Shown here: positions 24,728 to 32,527 of the stretch, one piece after another
How the letters are laid out: each line of letters opens with the position of its first letter
Numbering within the stretch: position 1 is the stretch's first letter
From: Planctomycetota bacterium
GTDB taxonomy: Bacteria > Planctomycetota > JAJSAM01 > JAJVHW01
Length of the DNA: 64,000 nucleotides
Assembly (NCBI GenBank): GCA_024280885.1
Contig: JAJRPF010000067.1
Span: 23,364 to 87,363, forward strand
Reading direction: 5' to 3'
Notes under the pieces: generated by a model
The model's input: the letters and a program-made list of their open reading frames with translations, nothing else
The model's database searches: none
What the model was told of the DNA's origin: nothing
Position numbers and translations under genes: made by a program

Positions 24728-24993
24728 GGCCGTTCCCCCTCTCCGCTCTCGGGCACGGCGTCATTGATCCGAGACCCGATCCGGCTGAGTTCTCCGCACT
24801 CGCGCAGGAAGCGCTCGAACTCAGCCCGAGGAATGCGCACTCGAGCGCAGTTCGCTGTGCCCAACTTCATGGAGCGGAGGCGGCCGCTTGCGCACCACGT
24901 CCGCACCGTTGCAGCGGTGATCCCGAGAGCGTGCGCAACCTGGCGCGGCGTCAGGAGCGGTGTGAGCTGATCTGGGTTGGCATTCGGTCGCAT
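24724..24993 (-). CDS. Helix-turn-helix (excisionase/MerR-like) DNA-binding protein
   Basis: 89 residues with a clear helix-turn-helix typical of excisionase/MerR-like domains: LLTPRQVAHALGITAATVRTWCASGRLRSM...RVRIPRAEFERFLRE. It heads the operon with the 70-aa gene and primase and may regulate that operon. It is distinct from the AlpA-like gene next to the integrase, so the element has two related HTH proteins, one at each end. Confidence 0.8.
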   Translation of the reverse strand: MRPNANPDQLTPLLTPRQVAHALGITAATVRTWCASGRLRSMKLGTANCARVRIPRAEFERFLRECGELSRIGSRINDAVPESGEGERP

Positions 24994-25036
24994 CTACCGT
25001 GTTCAACGGCAGACGGTGCGTGTGCGACCGCACGCC

Positions 25037-25753
25037 TCAATGGGGGGGGCGTTGAGATGTCGGACGAGCGAGCCTGTATGCGACGAATGGATCGTCGCGG
25101 ATCGCCTTCTGCATCGTGCCGAGCACCTTCGCCGCGTTGCGCCGCACATCCTCGCGCGTACGCTGCGTCTCGCCTGCGGCGCTCTTCACGGTCGGGAGAA
25201 GCGTGCGATCGAGTTCCTTGAACCAAGTCGCGAATGAGCCCCCATCCTCGACATGTTCGAGGTAGTTGATTGCGAGCGGCGGCCCGAGCACTCCCCAAGG
25301 ATCGCGTCCGCCACGAGGACGCCCTCTCATCCGAACACCGGCCTCTCGTCGCTCGCGGCGTAGTTCTCTCCGAACGGCATCGAGGGCCTGCCCCTCGTCG
25401 GCACAGAGATCGACTGCGATCCGATGGAACCTGCGCCCGTGCTCGTTCTGAATGTCGCTGTGTTCCAGGGCTCTCACCGGCGCTGCCTCCAGGGGCTCCA
25501 CTCGCCAGCGTAGTTCGGCGGCCTCGACGGCGTAGTTTCGGGGTGCAACCCAGCGTCGCGCAAGGAGCACGGGCTCTCTGAACGTGCGCTCCTTCGCTAA
25601 TCCGCAGCTCGACGGAGAGAACGCGGGGTCCGAGTCGAGATTCCACGCCCGCATGAAGTCCAGACGCTCCGGCTTCCACGCGCGATCTGCGCGCCGGACC
25701 ATCTCCCAGGTGAACCATGCGTGGCCGTAGGTCCAGCGTCGCTTCTCCGCCAT
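25037..25753 (-). CDS. Hypothetical protein (238 aa) upstream of the replication operon
   Basis: Lies 43 bp upstream of the HTH gene on the same strand and may be the first gene of the operon. It is rich in arginine, tryptophan and glutamate, with a basic stretch (LRRERREAGVRMRGRPRGGRDP) and a helical C-terminal part. A run of eight G/C near its 3' end could be prone to frameshift. No family recognised, and no transmembrane or signal segment. Confidence 0.55.
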   Translation of the reverse strand: MAEKRRWTYGHAWFTWEMVRRADRAWKPERLDFMRAWNLDSDPAFSPSSCGLAKERTFREPVLLARRWVAPRNYAVEAAELRWRVEPLEAAPVRALEHSDIQNEHGRRFHRIAVDLCADEGQALDAVRRELRRERREAGVRMRGRPRGGRDPWGVLGPPLAINYLEHVEDGGSFATWFKELDRTLLPTVKSAAGETQRTREDVRRNAAKVLGTMQKAIRDDPFVAYRLARPTSQRPPH

Positions 25754-25823
25754 CGCGTACTCCTTTCACGGCCGCGCGGGCGGTGCGGGAAGTACGAGCC
25801 GCACACGCCCGCCGGCACGGACG

Positions 25824-25842
25824 GACGAGGAGCTACCTCGTC
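25824..25842. promoter_or_regulatory. Perfect inverted repeat GACGAGG-N5-CCTCGTC (operator candidate)
   Basis: Lies in the divergent space between the minus-strand 238-aa gene and the plus-strand gene at 25971. A seven-pair perfect palindrome with a 5-bp centre is a typical dimeric repressor site; a hairpin with TCTCT after it is the alternative. Confidence 0.4.
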
Positions 25843-25970
25843 TCTCCGAGCATAGGCTCCGCGGCGGACACCGAGTCGGTACACGGAGCGCCGTAGGAAG
25901 TTCACGTGCCCACCGAGCACCGCACCGTCCGCCAATGGCATTGAGACGTGTAGCCTGGGTTGGGTGAGAC

Positions 25971-26816
25971 GTGACCGACCCGGCGCCGTTCACCCCGGAC
26001 GAATGGGAACTTGCGATCACGTTCGCCGAACTCGGTCTCTCGCTGGACGAAGCGACTCTCGACAGAGCGGAGCAGATGCTCGATTGCCGGGACGCGCAGC
26101 CCTGCGCCGAGTGGGATCTCGCGGTCGCGGCGTCCACGTACCAGGCGGCGATACTCGGGATCGCGGCCGTTCTGGCAGCGCCGAGTTCGTACGACGACCA
26201 GATCGTGCGGCGTCTCGGTCGGGACTTCCCGTCGGCGGAGTTGCTCGAGCTGCACAAGCGCTTCGAAGCGCGCCGGCGGGAACCCGCCCGTCGGCTCGTA
26301 GGGGAGATCGCACCGCCGCGAGCCTTCGCATCCTCTGCTCGTACACCACTCGCTATCACCTCCAGTCAGAGCGAATGTCCGCGTCCAAGGAGGTGCCGCA
26401 TGACCAAGCGCACAACGACGACGGGGACCACCCGCAAGGCCGCGAAGAAGACCACGAAGACGAAGGCGCGCGCGACGACGGCGAAGCGTGCGACGGCGAA
26501 ACCCGAGAACCCGAAGCGCCCGCGCGCCCCCCCGTCTCCCCGCGCCGGGGACGACGATCGTTCGCCGCTACAAGGGGACGGACGTCCGCGTGCAGGTGCT
26601 GGACGACGGTTTCACCTACGAGGGCGCGCCCTACCGATCGCTCACCGCGATCGCCAAAGCCGTGACAGGGTACCGGACCATCTCGGGGCCTGCGTTCTTC
26701 CGGCTTCCCAAGCCGAAGCCACAGGCGCCGAAGGACGAGGCGGCCGCGGAGTGATCGGTCGCACACGCTGGGCTCGCTCAACCGGCGTCGCATTGGCGGC
26801 GCCGGCTCTCGTTTGA
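25971..26816 (+). CDS. Hypothetical protein reading through into a frameshifted DUF2924 gene
   Basis: The first ~120 residues (from GTG 25971, WELAITFAELGLSLDEATL...DDQIVRRLGRDFPSAELLELH) look like a genuine small helical protein of unknown function. The frame then has no stop before the ATG of the DUF2924 gene at 26400. It continues through that gene's lysine-rich start and ends out of frame at 26816. The natural stop was probably lost, so the last ~140 residues are unlikely to be functional. TAGCCT at 25951 could be a -10 element. Confidence 0.4.
   Translation: MTDPAPFTPDEWELAITFAELGLSLDEATLDRAEQMLDCRDAQPCAEWDLAVAASTYQAAILGIAAVLAAPSSYDDQIVRRLGRDFPSAELLELHKRFEARRREPARRLVGEIAPPRAFASSARTPLAITSSQSECPRPRRCRMTKRTTTTGTTRKAAKKTTKTKARATTAKRATAKPENPKRPRAPPSPRAGDDDRSPLQGDGRPRAGAGRRFHLRGRALPIAHRDRQSRDRVPDHLGACVLPASQAEATGAEGRGGRGVIGRTRWARSTGVALAAPALV
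26348..26399 (+). promoter_or_regulatory. Conserved leader of the DUF2924 gene (copy 1)
   Basis: The segment ACTCGCTATC...AGAGCGAATGTCC...CAAGGAGGTG directly before the DUF2924 start is repeated with few changes at 51423-51475. It contains a strong AAGGAGGT ribosome-binding site. Conservation outside the coding region suggests a shared promoter or operator. Confidence 0.5.
26400..26754 (+). pseudogene. DUF2924 family protein, frameshifted
   Basis: The N-terminus MTKRTTTTGTTRKAAKKTTK matches the lysine/threonine-rich start of the intact paralogue at 51476-51907. The conserved domain (TIVRRYKGTDVRVQVLDDGF, RSLTAIAKAVTGY, SGPAFFRL) is in another frame. The shift coincides with a run of seven C at about 26528. 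In the paralogue one frame covers both parts. It may be a true mutation or phase-variable slippage at the C tract. Confidence 0.7.
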
Positions 26817-26867
26817 GGTTGAGCGGGCGGACCCCGACGCAGTCTTCGTTCGGGACGCGGGTCGCAT

Positions 26868-27131
26868 GCGCTGTCGGCCGCCTGCAGGGTCTTGCACCTG
26901 CTCACGAAGTCCGGTCGCGTCCACCACGACGAGAACCAGACGATGGCCTGGTGCGTCGCGAACGCGGGGGTCAAGGAGGACGCGAACGAGAACGTCCGTC
27001 CGATCAAGACGAACTCGAAGAAGCGCATCGACGGGGTGGTCGCCGCTGTCACCGCGCTCTCGCGGCTGATGGTGCTACCCGACCGCCCGGCGTCGCCGTA
27101 CGCGTACCGGGGCGTGCGAAGCGTCGGGTAG
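26868..27131 (+). pseudogene. Terminase large subunit, C-terminal fragment
   Basis: Encodes SGRVHHDENQTMAWCVANAG...KRIDGVVAAVTALSRLMVLPD and ends PYAYRGVRSVG, homologous to the last ~75 residues of the intact terminase at 38619-40382 (ending PYAHRGVRTVG). No ATPase domain precedes it; the DUF2924 gene lies there instead. This is the third terminase in the window, left over from a separate prophage. Confidence 0.75.
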
Positions 27132-27200
27132 TTCTGCACCGAGCCGGTTGGCCAGCCCTGAGGGCGTCGGGTTTGGTCGCGCAGTTCGGCATCGGCGTCC

Positions 27201-27208
27201 TGTACGAT
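27201..27208 (+). promoter_or_regulatory. Candidate -10 element (TGTACGAT)
   Basis: A TACGAT hexamer preceded by TG, 64 bp before the small zinc-finger gene. No clear -35. Similar elements precede other accessory genes in this window. Confidence 0.25.
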
Positions 27209-27271
27209 CAGGCTCGGTGGCCATTCGGCGCTCGATGGTGCTGGGCCGATTGGCCGCGAGCGAGGTGTGCA

Positions 27272-27430
27272 ATGGCCAAGGTCAAGTGCGCGGCTTCGGG
27301 CTGCAGCGCGACGGATGCCGGGACCCGGAAGTTCTACCGATGCGAGAAGTGCGGAGCGTTGTGGTGCAGTCGCCACGGCAGCAGCGGCAACCGTTGTCCG
27401 GGCTGTAAGCACCAGTACCTCCGCGGCTAG
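27272..27430 (+). CDS. 52-aa zinc-finger protein
   Basis: Starts at ATG 27272 after GAGG. It has seven cysteines and a histidine in two knuckles (CAASGCSATDAG, YRCEKCGALWCSRHG, NRCPGCKH), enough for two zinc sites. It lies in the slot between terminase and portal fragments of the wrecked prophage, where the intact prophage also carries accessory genes. Function unknown. Confidence 0.6.
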   Translation: MAKVKCAASGCSATDAGTRKFYRCEKCGALWCSRHGSSGNRCPGCKHQYLRG

Positions 27431-27458
27431 GATTCAGCCAAGCCGACCGGTTCACGCC

Positions 27459-28112
27459 ATGCCACACCTCACGCACACCTGTCGATGCGGGAAGACGATC
27501 CACTGGTCGAAGTACGCGCAGGTCGGTGATCGTTGGCCGTGCAACCGGTGCGGAACAGTCTCCCTGCTGGCGGAAGTGGGCGAGCCAGGCGAGGTTCAGA
27601 GTTCCAGGCCGTTCGCCTCCGGGGATCCGACCGCGCTTCTCGATCTGAGTGCAGAACGCGATGGCGACACCGTGTCACCCGACGTGACCGCACTAGGCAA
27701 TCGGATCGCCAAGGCCGGGAGCGAGATCGAGGGCGGGATGATCGTCGGCGGCGTCCTCGGCCTCATCGGGTCCGCGATTCTCGGAGCGGCGATCACTGCG
27801 GCTGCATCCCGCGTGACAGGAGCCATGGAGGAGAAGCGCCGGGAAGTGCCGGATGCGCAACGCCTGATAATCGGACTGGTCGATGAGTTGGAGCGCACAC
27901 GCCCATTCATCACATTCAAGTACGTCATCGATCATGCGTCGTGCGACCGCACTGGTGTACTTCAACGACGCGACGCCAACGCGGCACTGCAGGCGCTCAT
28001 TCTAGAAGGAATGGTCACACGCATCGCCACCCGCGGGTCTCCCAGACTGCAACTCAACCGCGACGACGAGCGTGTCAAGGCCACGCTCCAGCACATCACG
28101 CCTTCCGAGTGA
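27459..28112 (+). CDS. Zinc-ribbon protein with a glycine-rich membrane segment
   Basis: 217 residues from ATG 27459. The N-terminal zinc ribbon (TCRCGKTIHWSK...WPCNRCGTVS) is followed by a linker and a hydrophobic Gly/Ala helix (IVGGVLGLIGSAILGAAITA) that probably enters the membrane. The C-terminal ~110 residues are helical and read like a winged-helix fold (RRDANAALQALILEGMVTRIAT). No known family. It ends 48 bp before a strong hairpin. Its place between terminase and portal fragments suggests a lysogen-expressed accessory gene. Confidence 0.6.
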   Translation: MPHLTHTCRCGKTIHWSKYAQVGDRWPCNRCGTVSLLAEVGEPGEVQSSRPFASGDPTALLDLSAERDGDTVSPDVTALGNRIAKAGSEIEGGMIVGGVLGLIGSAILGAAITAAASRVTGAMEEKRREVPDAQRLIIGLVDELERTRPFITFKYVIDHASCDRTGVLQRRDANAALQALILEGMVTRIATRGSPRLQLNRDDERVKATLQHITPSE

Positions 28113-28160
28113 TCCGCCCACGCCCGTCGCGGGCGCGGCAGCGCGGACCACCACCACTCA

Positions 28161-28184
28161 AGTAGCGCGAGCCTCCGCGCTACT
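28161..28184 (+). terminator. Hairpin terminator candidate
   Basis: AGTAGCGCG-AGCCTC-CGCGCTACT is a perfect nine-pair stem with a 6-nt loop, 48 bp after the stop of the zinc-ribbon gene. There is no T-tract, so intrinsic termination is uncertain. Confidence 0.4.
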
Positions 28185-28186
28185 CC

Positions 28187-28600
28187 ATGGTCGGATGGGT
28201 GCCGAACTGGCCTCCCCGCCGCAGCCTCCTCGCCCGCGCCCGCGCCCGCTCGGGCCTCCGGGCCTTCCTCCTGAGCGACGAACCCCCGGAGTGGTTCTGG
28301 CGCTCGCCGGGCGTCGGGCAGCCGACCGGCTCAGGCGTCACGGTCACCGACCAGACCGCGCTGCGCGTCACGGCGGTTCGAGAGGTCCGCGGTGTGCTCG
28401 ACGTGACCGCTTGGATGCTTGGTGGGCTTACGGCAATCCACGCGTTGAGCCCATCGGGAACTCCCATCGAGATCCCGCTCGCCGCGCTTTCGCTATTGGC
28501 AGGCAAGCCGATCGAGGCCCCGGCTCGGCGCGTACGTGGAACGGAGTTGGCGATTGTGTCGACGCAGCTGCACGCGACTGCGGCGGGCCGGAAGAAGTGA
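28187..28600 (+). pseudogene. Portal N-terminus fused to unrelated sequence
   Basis: The first ~65 residues (RARSGLRAFLLSDEPPEWFW...SGVTVTDQTALRVTAV) match the portal protein start at 41451 (RLRSGLRAWLLSDEPPESFW...SGVTVTDETALRVTAV). After that point similarity ends and the remaining ~70 residues (DVTAWMLGGLTAIHALSPSG...) have no counterpart in the portal. This marks a deletion or recombination joint that removed the rest of the head genes. Confidence 0.7.
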
Positions 28601-28797
28601 GCCGCCGGCGCCCTTGAGCGACCCTCCGTAGCCCTCGACTTTCGGGACCGGAGCGTGACCGCGGAGCCGGTCCAGCAGGTCGCCCGCGCGCCGCGGGCGA
28701 CGTGCACCTGGTCGCGGGGACTGCGGCGGCGCGCCGCTCGATGCCTGTCGCGGGCCGGATCGTGTAGGATTGGCTCGGTATGTGATGGAGGCCGGGC

Positions 28798-29313
28798 ATG
28801 TCCACTGGTTCTGATCGCACGAAGAACGAGAAAGACGGTTCGCTACGAGCTCGCGTGGTGAGATTCCGCGACTCCGACACGCCGCCATCCGTCTCGTGGG
28901 TGACAGGCGTGCGCGAGTCGAGGAAGACAGAGCCCGGTTCGGGCAAGAACCAGTCCAAGAAGCAGTCGCGTAGGCCCGCGCCCAAGCGGCGTCGGCGCTC
29001 CTGGAGTTCAGGTCCGGCGTCCGTGTCCGGGTTTCTCCGCCAGACTTTCGCGCGTCGCCGTGCATACGATCAATGCTGGGTGTGTATCGGGGACGTTGGG
29101 CTCGCTGCCTGGCTCGTGAGCCCTAGCAGTGGCAGCGGCCCCGGCGTTCACCTGTGTCGTGTTTGCGGGGAGTGGCTGAAGAAGCGGTATCCCGGTGAGG
29201 CCGACTTCCAGAAACTTGACGTGTCGGGCGAGACCCCGACGAAGCGGCGACGCGGTAGCGTGTGGAACGTCGGAAGCGGTCAGACGAAGAAGCCGGGGAG
29301 TCACAGCTCGTAG
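28798..29313 (+). CDS. Hypothetical basic protein with a zinc-binding centre
   Basis: 171 residues from ATG 28798. Very basic first half (KNQSKKQSRRPAPKRRRRSW), then CWVCIGDVGLAAW...HLCRVCGEWLKKRYPG, a four-cysteine zinc-binding pair, and a basic tail. A TAGGAT -10-like motif is 28 bp upstream. A nucleic-acid-binding role is plausible; no family is recognised. It lies between the portal fragment and the tail-end genes of the wrecked prophage. Confidence 0.45.
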   Translation: MSTGSDRTKNEKDGSLRARVVRFRDSDTPPSVSWVTGVRESRKTEPGSGKNQSKKQSRRPAPKRRRRSWSSGPASVSGFLRQTFARRRAYDQCWVCIGDVGLAAWLVSPSSGSGPGVHLCRVCGEWLKKRYPGEADFQKLDVSGETPTKRRRGSVWNVGSGQTKKPGSHSS

Positions 29314-29398
29314 AGTTGGTCCCGCGTCGACGTCGCGCGCAGTGGCGCCCTGGTCGTAGCCCCTTGCGCGAGTCTCCCCGCGTCTGACTCTCGGGAGC

Positions 29399-30391
29399 AT
29401 GCCGACCTGGGCCCCTCTCGACGACGACCCCGCCACCGGCGACGACATCCCGACCGCCTTCCTCGAACTCGAAGGCCGCACGGACGAGTTGCGCAGCTGT
29501 TTCGTCGGCAGCACGCCTCCGGCCAACCCGACCGACGGGCAGTTGTGGCTCGACAACAGCGTCGTGCCGTACGGGCTCTACGTCTACGCGCGCATCGATG
29601 CGGGCCCCGCGGGCTGGCAGCCGGTGGGACCGCTCTCCCGACTCCCGGCCAGCCCGAACGGTGACCCGAGCACAGCCGACGATCGTGCGGACGTGCTGGA
29701 GTACCTGGCGCTGCGCGTCGAGAACCGTGCGGACCTGCTGGCGCTGACCCCCACGAATGCGGGCCTGCTCGTCTACCGCATGGGGGATGGCGAGCTCCTC
29801 CTCGCCGACGAGCCGATCTCCGCATCCTGGAAGGGCCTGCTCTCCATCACGCAGGCGGCGTCATTCGACACCGTCGAGCTCCCGCTTGAGGGGGACGTTG
29901 GGAACGACGCCACGAACCCGCCGACCAAGGCGCGCATCGGCACGCTCGAAGGTTGGCTCTTCGACGACGCCGCCGAGAAGCGCACGCTCGCCTTCATCGT
30001 GCCGCGGAACTGGCAGGGCGCCACCGACCTGCGCCTGCGGCTCTTCCAGGTTCTGGGCCAGGCGGAGTCGGGCGGCAACGCCATCGAATGGACCGGTGAG
30101 GTCCGCACGCTCGCGCCCGGCCAGGAGAAGGTCGGGAAGGCGGCGACCGCGCTGGCCGATGGCGTGACCGACATCGGTGCCGTCCCCGACGGCATCGATG
30201 TGGGCGGCGGGCCACACGTGACGGAACTCGTCATCGACCACGACGACGCCACGAATCCCGTCTCCGCGACGTGCCTGATCCTCGTCACCATCTGGCGCAA
30301 GACCGTCGGTGGCGCCGGGAAGGTCGGCGGCACAGTCCTCTTCCGCGCCGACCTCGCCTACGCGCAAACCCCACGGCACGAGCGAGCGTGA
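29399..30391 (+). CDS. Phage tail/receptor-binding-type structural protein
   Basis: 330 residues. The N-terminal part has the STPPANPTDGQLWLDNS phrase common to phage tail-fibre and tail-associated proteins, followed by beta-rich sequence. It is followed by holin- and lipoprotein-like genes with 3-11 bp spacing, the usual end of a siphovirus late operon. In the intact prophage this position would lie beyond the window's right edge. Receptor binding is inference. Confidence 0.55.
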   Translation: MPTWAPLDDDPATGDDIPTAFLELEGRTDELRSCFVGSTPPANPTDGQLWLDNSVVPYGLYVYARIDAGPAGWQPVGPLSRLPASPNGDPSTADDRADVLEYLALRVENRADLLALTPTNAGLLVYRMGDGELLLADEPISASWKGLLSITQAASFDTVELPLEGDVGNDATNPPTKARIGTLEGWLFDDAAEKRTLAFIVPRNWQGATDLRLRLFQVLGQAESGGNAIEWTGEVRTLAPGQEKVGKAATALADGVTDIGAVPDGIDVGGGPHVTELVIDHDDATNPVSATCLILVTIWRKTVGGAGKVGGTVLFRADLAYAQTPRHERA

Positions 30392-30394
30392 CCC

Positions 30395-30670
30395 ATGGAA
30401 GAGATGCTCACCGAAGCCCTCCGCCAGGTGCCGTCCCTGGTCGTGCTCGTGATCCTCGTCGTGCAGTTTCTGCGCGCGTTGGATCGCCGCGACGAGACGA
30501 TCCGCTCGATCGCCGAGAGCGCGCACGCCGCGCAGGCGTCGGCCACCGCCGCCATCAACGAGAACACGAAGATCCTGGGCAAGGTCGGAGAAGCCCTGGA
30601 CGCCCACCGTCAAGTCACCGCCGACGCCGTTCGCGACGGGATCGACAGATCCGCGATCGCAAGACCCTGA
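30395..30670 (+). CDS. Holin-like single-span membrane protein
   Basis: 91 residues: a short N-terminus, one transmembrane helix (VPSLVVLVILVVQFLRAL), then a long charged helix with coiled-coil character (ESAHAAQASATAAINENTKI). This matches small phage holins and lysis-associated membrane proteins. It lies 3 bp after the tail gene and 11 bp before a lipoprotein gene. No endolysin is recognisable nearby. Confidence 0.6.
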   Translation: MEEMLTEALRQVPSLVVLVILVVQFLRALDRRDETIRSIAESAHAAQASATAAINENTKILGKVGEALDAHRQVTADAVRDGIDRSAIARP

Positions 30671-30681
30671 AGGAGTCCCTC

Positions 30682-31173
30682 ATGCGCTCATTGTGTTCCC
30701 TCTTCCTGCTGCTCGCCCTCTCCATCTTCTCGACCGGCTGCGCCACCGGTCGCGCCGACGCTGGCGCGGCGAACCCAACGCTGAGTTGGTCCGCTGGCGT
30801 CCTCGCGGTTCACGAGGCCGAAGTCGTTCGCACCGAGGTCACGGTCTCCGATTGGCCCGTTGGCATGGACGGCTGGACGCCCGAGCAGATGACGGCGTTC
30901 GTCCAGGCGCGCGGAGCTTCTGGCAACCCCGGCAACGTCGGTGACCTCTTCTACTCGCGACAGGACGTGAAGGTCGGTACGGACCAGCGGGGTGGGAGCG
31001 CCTCCGCCACGAACGACACGCCGATTCGCGTGGATGCGAACCTCGACGCTCCGGCGAAGGGAGCAGCGGCTGTGGCCGCCGACGCGCTCGGCCTTGGAGG
31101 GACCACGAAGGCGGGAAAGCCGGTCGCCGATCCGGCACCCGCGCCCGCCGCGAAGAGCGAGAGCTCCGAGTAG
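30682..31173 (+). CDS. Phage-encoded lipoprotein
   Basis: 163 residues from ATG 30682, 8 bp after AAGGAG. A lipoprotein signal peptide (MRSLCSLFLLLALSIFSTGC) ends in the lipobox STGC. The mature part is hydrophilic and ends in a low-complexity Ala/Pro tail. Next to the holin-like gene it could act in lysis as an outer-membrane spanin-type component or be a superinfection-exclusion lipoprotein; both are inference. Confidence 0.65.
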   Translation: MRSLCSLFLLLALSIFSTGCATGRADAGAANPTLSWSAGVLAVHEAEVVRTEVTVSDWPVGMDGWTPEQMTAFVQARGASGNPGNVGDLFYSRQDVKVGTDQRGGSASATNDTPIRVDANLDAPAKGAAAVAADALGLGGTTKAGKPVADPAPAPAAKSESSE

Positions 31174-31176
31174 CCC

Positions 31177-31419
31177 GTGGCGAGCCGCTTCCCCGGAACG
31201 CTGCTCCTCGCCCAGGATCTCGGCATGAGCCCCACAGGGAAGCGGCGGTTCTCGGTGGCGGGCGAGATCGTGGATCTGCCCGTTCAGTCGCTCTCGGACG
31301 CGGTCGTCGGCCCGTACCCGGACCTACTTCGGGAACGACAGCACCACGTGGATCTCTGGATGTGGTGCCAGCGCTCGGGCGCCGATGCGCCTTGGGAACT
31401 GGAGCCAACGTCTTCGTAA
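31177..31419 (+). CDS. Hypothetical protein (80 aa) at the end of the lysis cluster
   Basis: Starts at GTG 31177, 3 bp after the lipoprotein stop. Small soluble protein (KRRFSVAGEIVDLPVQ, HHVDLWMWCQRSGA). It is last in the plus-strand run before convergent minus-strand genes. No family recognised; similar proteins often end phage late operons. Confidence 0.5.
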   Translation: MASRFPGTLLLAQDLGMSPTGKRRFSVAGEIVDLPVQSLSDAVVGPYPDLLRERQHHVDLWMWCQRSGADAPWELEPTSS

Positions 31420-31635
31420 TCCCCGCACGTCACGCCAGCAAGCACGCCGGGATCTCTTTCGCCATCGCGTCGCGGGCGCCGCGAGCGAACAGTTCCTTCA
31501 GGGCCCGCCACACTGCGTCACGTCGCGGTGAAGTTCACGAGGTCTGCTGACCAAGTGGAGCGACAGTTGGCCTGTGATCGACACGGATTCGTTGAGATCG
31601 TTGTCTGGGATGAGGCGATCGGTCGATCGAGCACG

Positions 31636-32466
31636 TCATGACTCTGGCTGTGCCCGCTGGAGTTCGCGGGCGTGGAGCCCGATCCCGTCGAGAATGGCAT
31701 CGATCGTGGCCAGGCAGTGGCTGACGAACTCGTCCGTCAAGTAGACGCACCACGGGGCGCCACCGGTCGTCGCGGTTGCAAACCACGCTGTAGGCCATTT
31801 CAGATCGACAACACGTGCCAGGAATCGTTCCCGCTCCGTTGGAGGCCACTCGAAACCGAAGTGGAACATCTTGTTCCGATATCCAAAGAGCGCTTCAAGC
31901 ACGGGGCGTAGATCGGACGGTAGGCGAGGGGAGAGGCCCACCGCCTCCGAGAGTTGCAGCACTCCTTCGACGACGTTCTTCTGCCGGCGGCCGCCGTGCC
32001 AGGCGAAGTGGCAGTCCCACACGTCGTCGTCAGCGGCGAGCCACCGGCTGTGAGCCGATGGCTGCCGATCGTCCTCGGCGTGGGCGTCTCGGAGTCCGCG
32101 GAAGACCGCGGAAAACAGCGACTCCAGAAACGGGGCGAGCATGCCCACGGCTGCCATACTGTGCGCCGCGCCGCGATACACAGACTGGTGCATGCCGTCG
32201 ATCGCGCGACCTCCGAGGATCTCATTGCTAACCCCAGTCGCTGCGCGTGCCAAGTCTTGGAGTTCGTCGATCTCCTGTGTCGCTGCGGCCTCCGCGACAG
32301 TGTTGCGGGTCAGGAGTTCACGAATCGCAGCGAGTTGGGACTCGTAGTCGAGATCCTCGACGAGCATCGCAACGAGATCGCGGTTCGACATCCCGTCAAG
32401 CATGTCGGCACGCGAGCTGTCGAACAGCTTCGCCAGCCACGCAGGTCCGCTCCGTTCATCGCTCAC
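31636..32466 (-). CDS. Hypothetical protein with a HEPN-like RX4H motif
   Basis: 276 residues, helical. It contains ALFGYRNKMFHFGFEWP, in which R197-N-K-M-F-H202 fits the HEPN ribonuclease signature (R-X4-6-H, with polar N after R). HEPN domains occur in toxins and abortive-infection proteins. The gene stands on the opposite strand to the phage genes, with a second minus-strand gene just upstream, as expected of lysogen-expressed cargo. The HEPN call rests on the motif and helical composition only. Confidence 0.5.
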   Translation of the reverse strand: MSDERSGPAWLAKLFDSSRADMLDGMSNRDLVAMLVEDLDYESQLAAIRELLTRNTVAEAAATQEIDELQDLARAATGVSNEILGGRAIDGMHQSVYRGAAHSMAAVGMLAPFLESLFSAVFRGLRDAHAEDDRQPSAHSRWLAADDDVWDCHFAWHGGRRQKNVVEGVLQLSEAVGLSPRLPSDLRPVLEALFGYRNKMFHFGFEWPPTERERFLARVVDLKWPTAWFATATTGGAPWCVYLTDEFVSHCLATIDAILDGIGLHARELQRAQPES

Positions 32467-32527
32467 GTTCGAGCCTGCTCATTCGGCAGTTGTCGGTCGC
32501 TCGTTGGAGCCACGCGTCCAGATCGCG

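Noticed and set aside
31430..31550. Short minus-strand frame encoding WRALKELFARGARDAM, resembling a transposase or small-protein tail
   Set aside because: Only about 27-33 codons, no start signal and no extended similarity; left unannotated.
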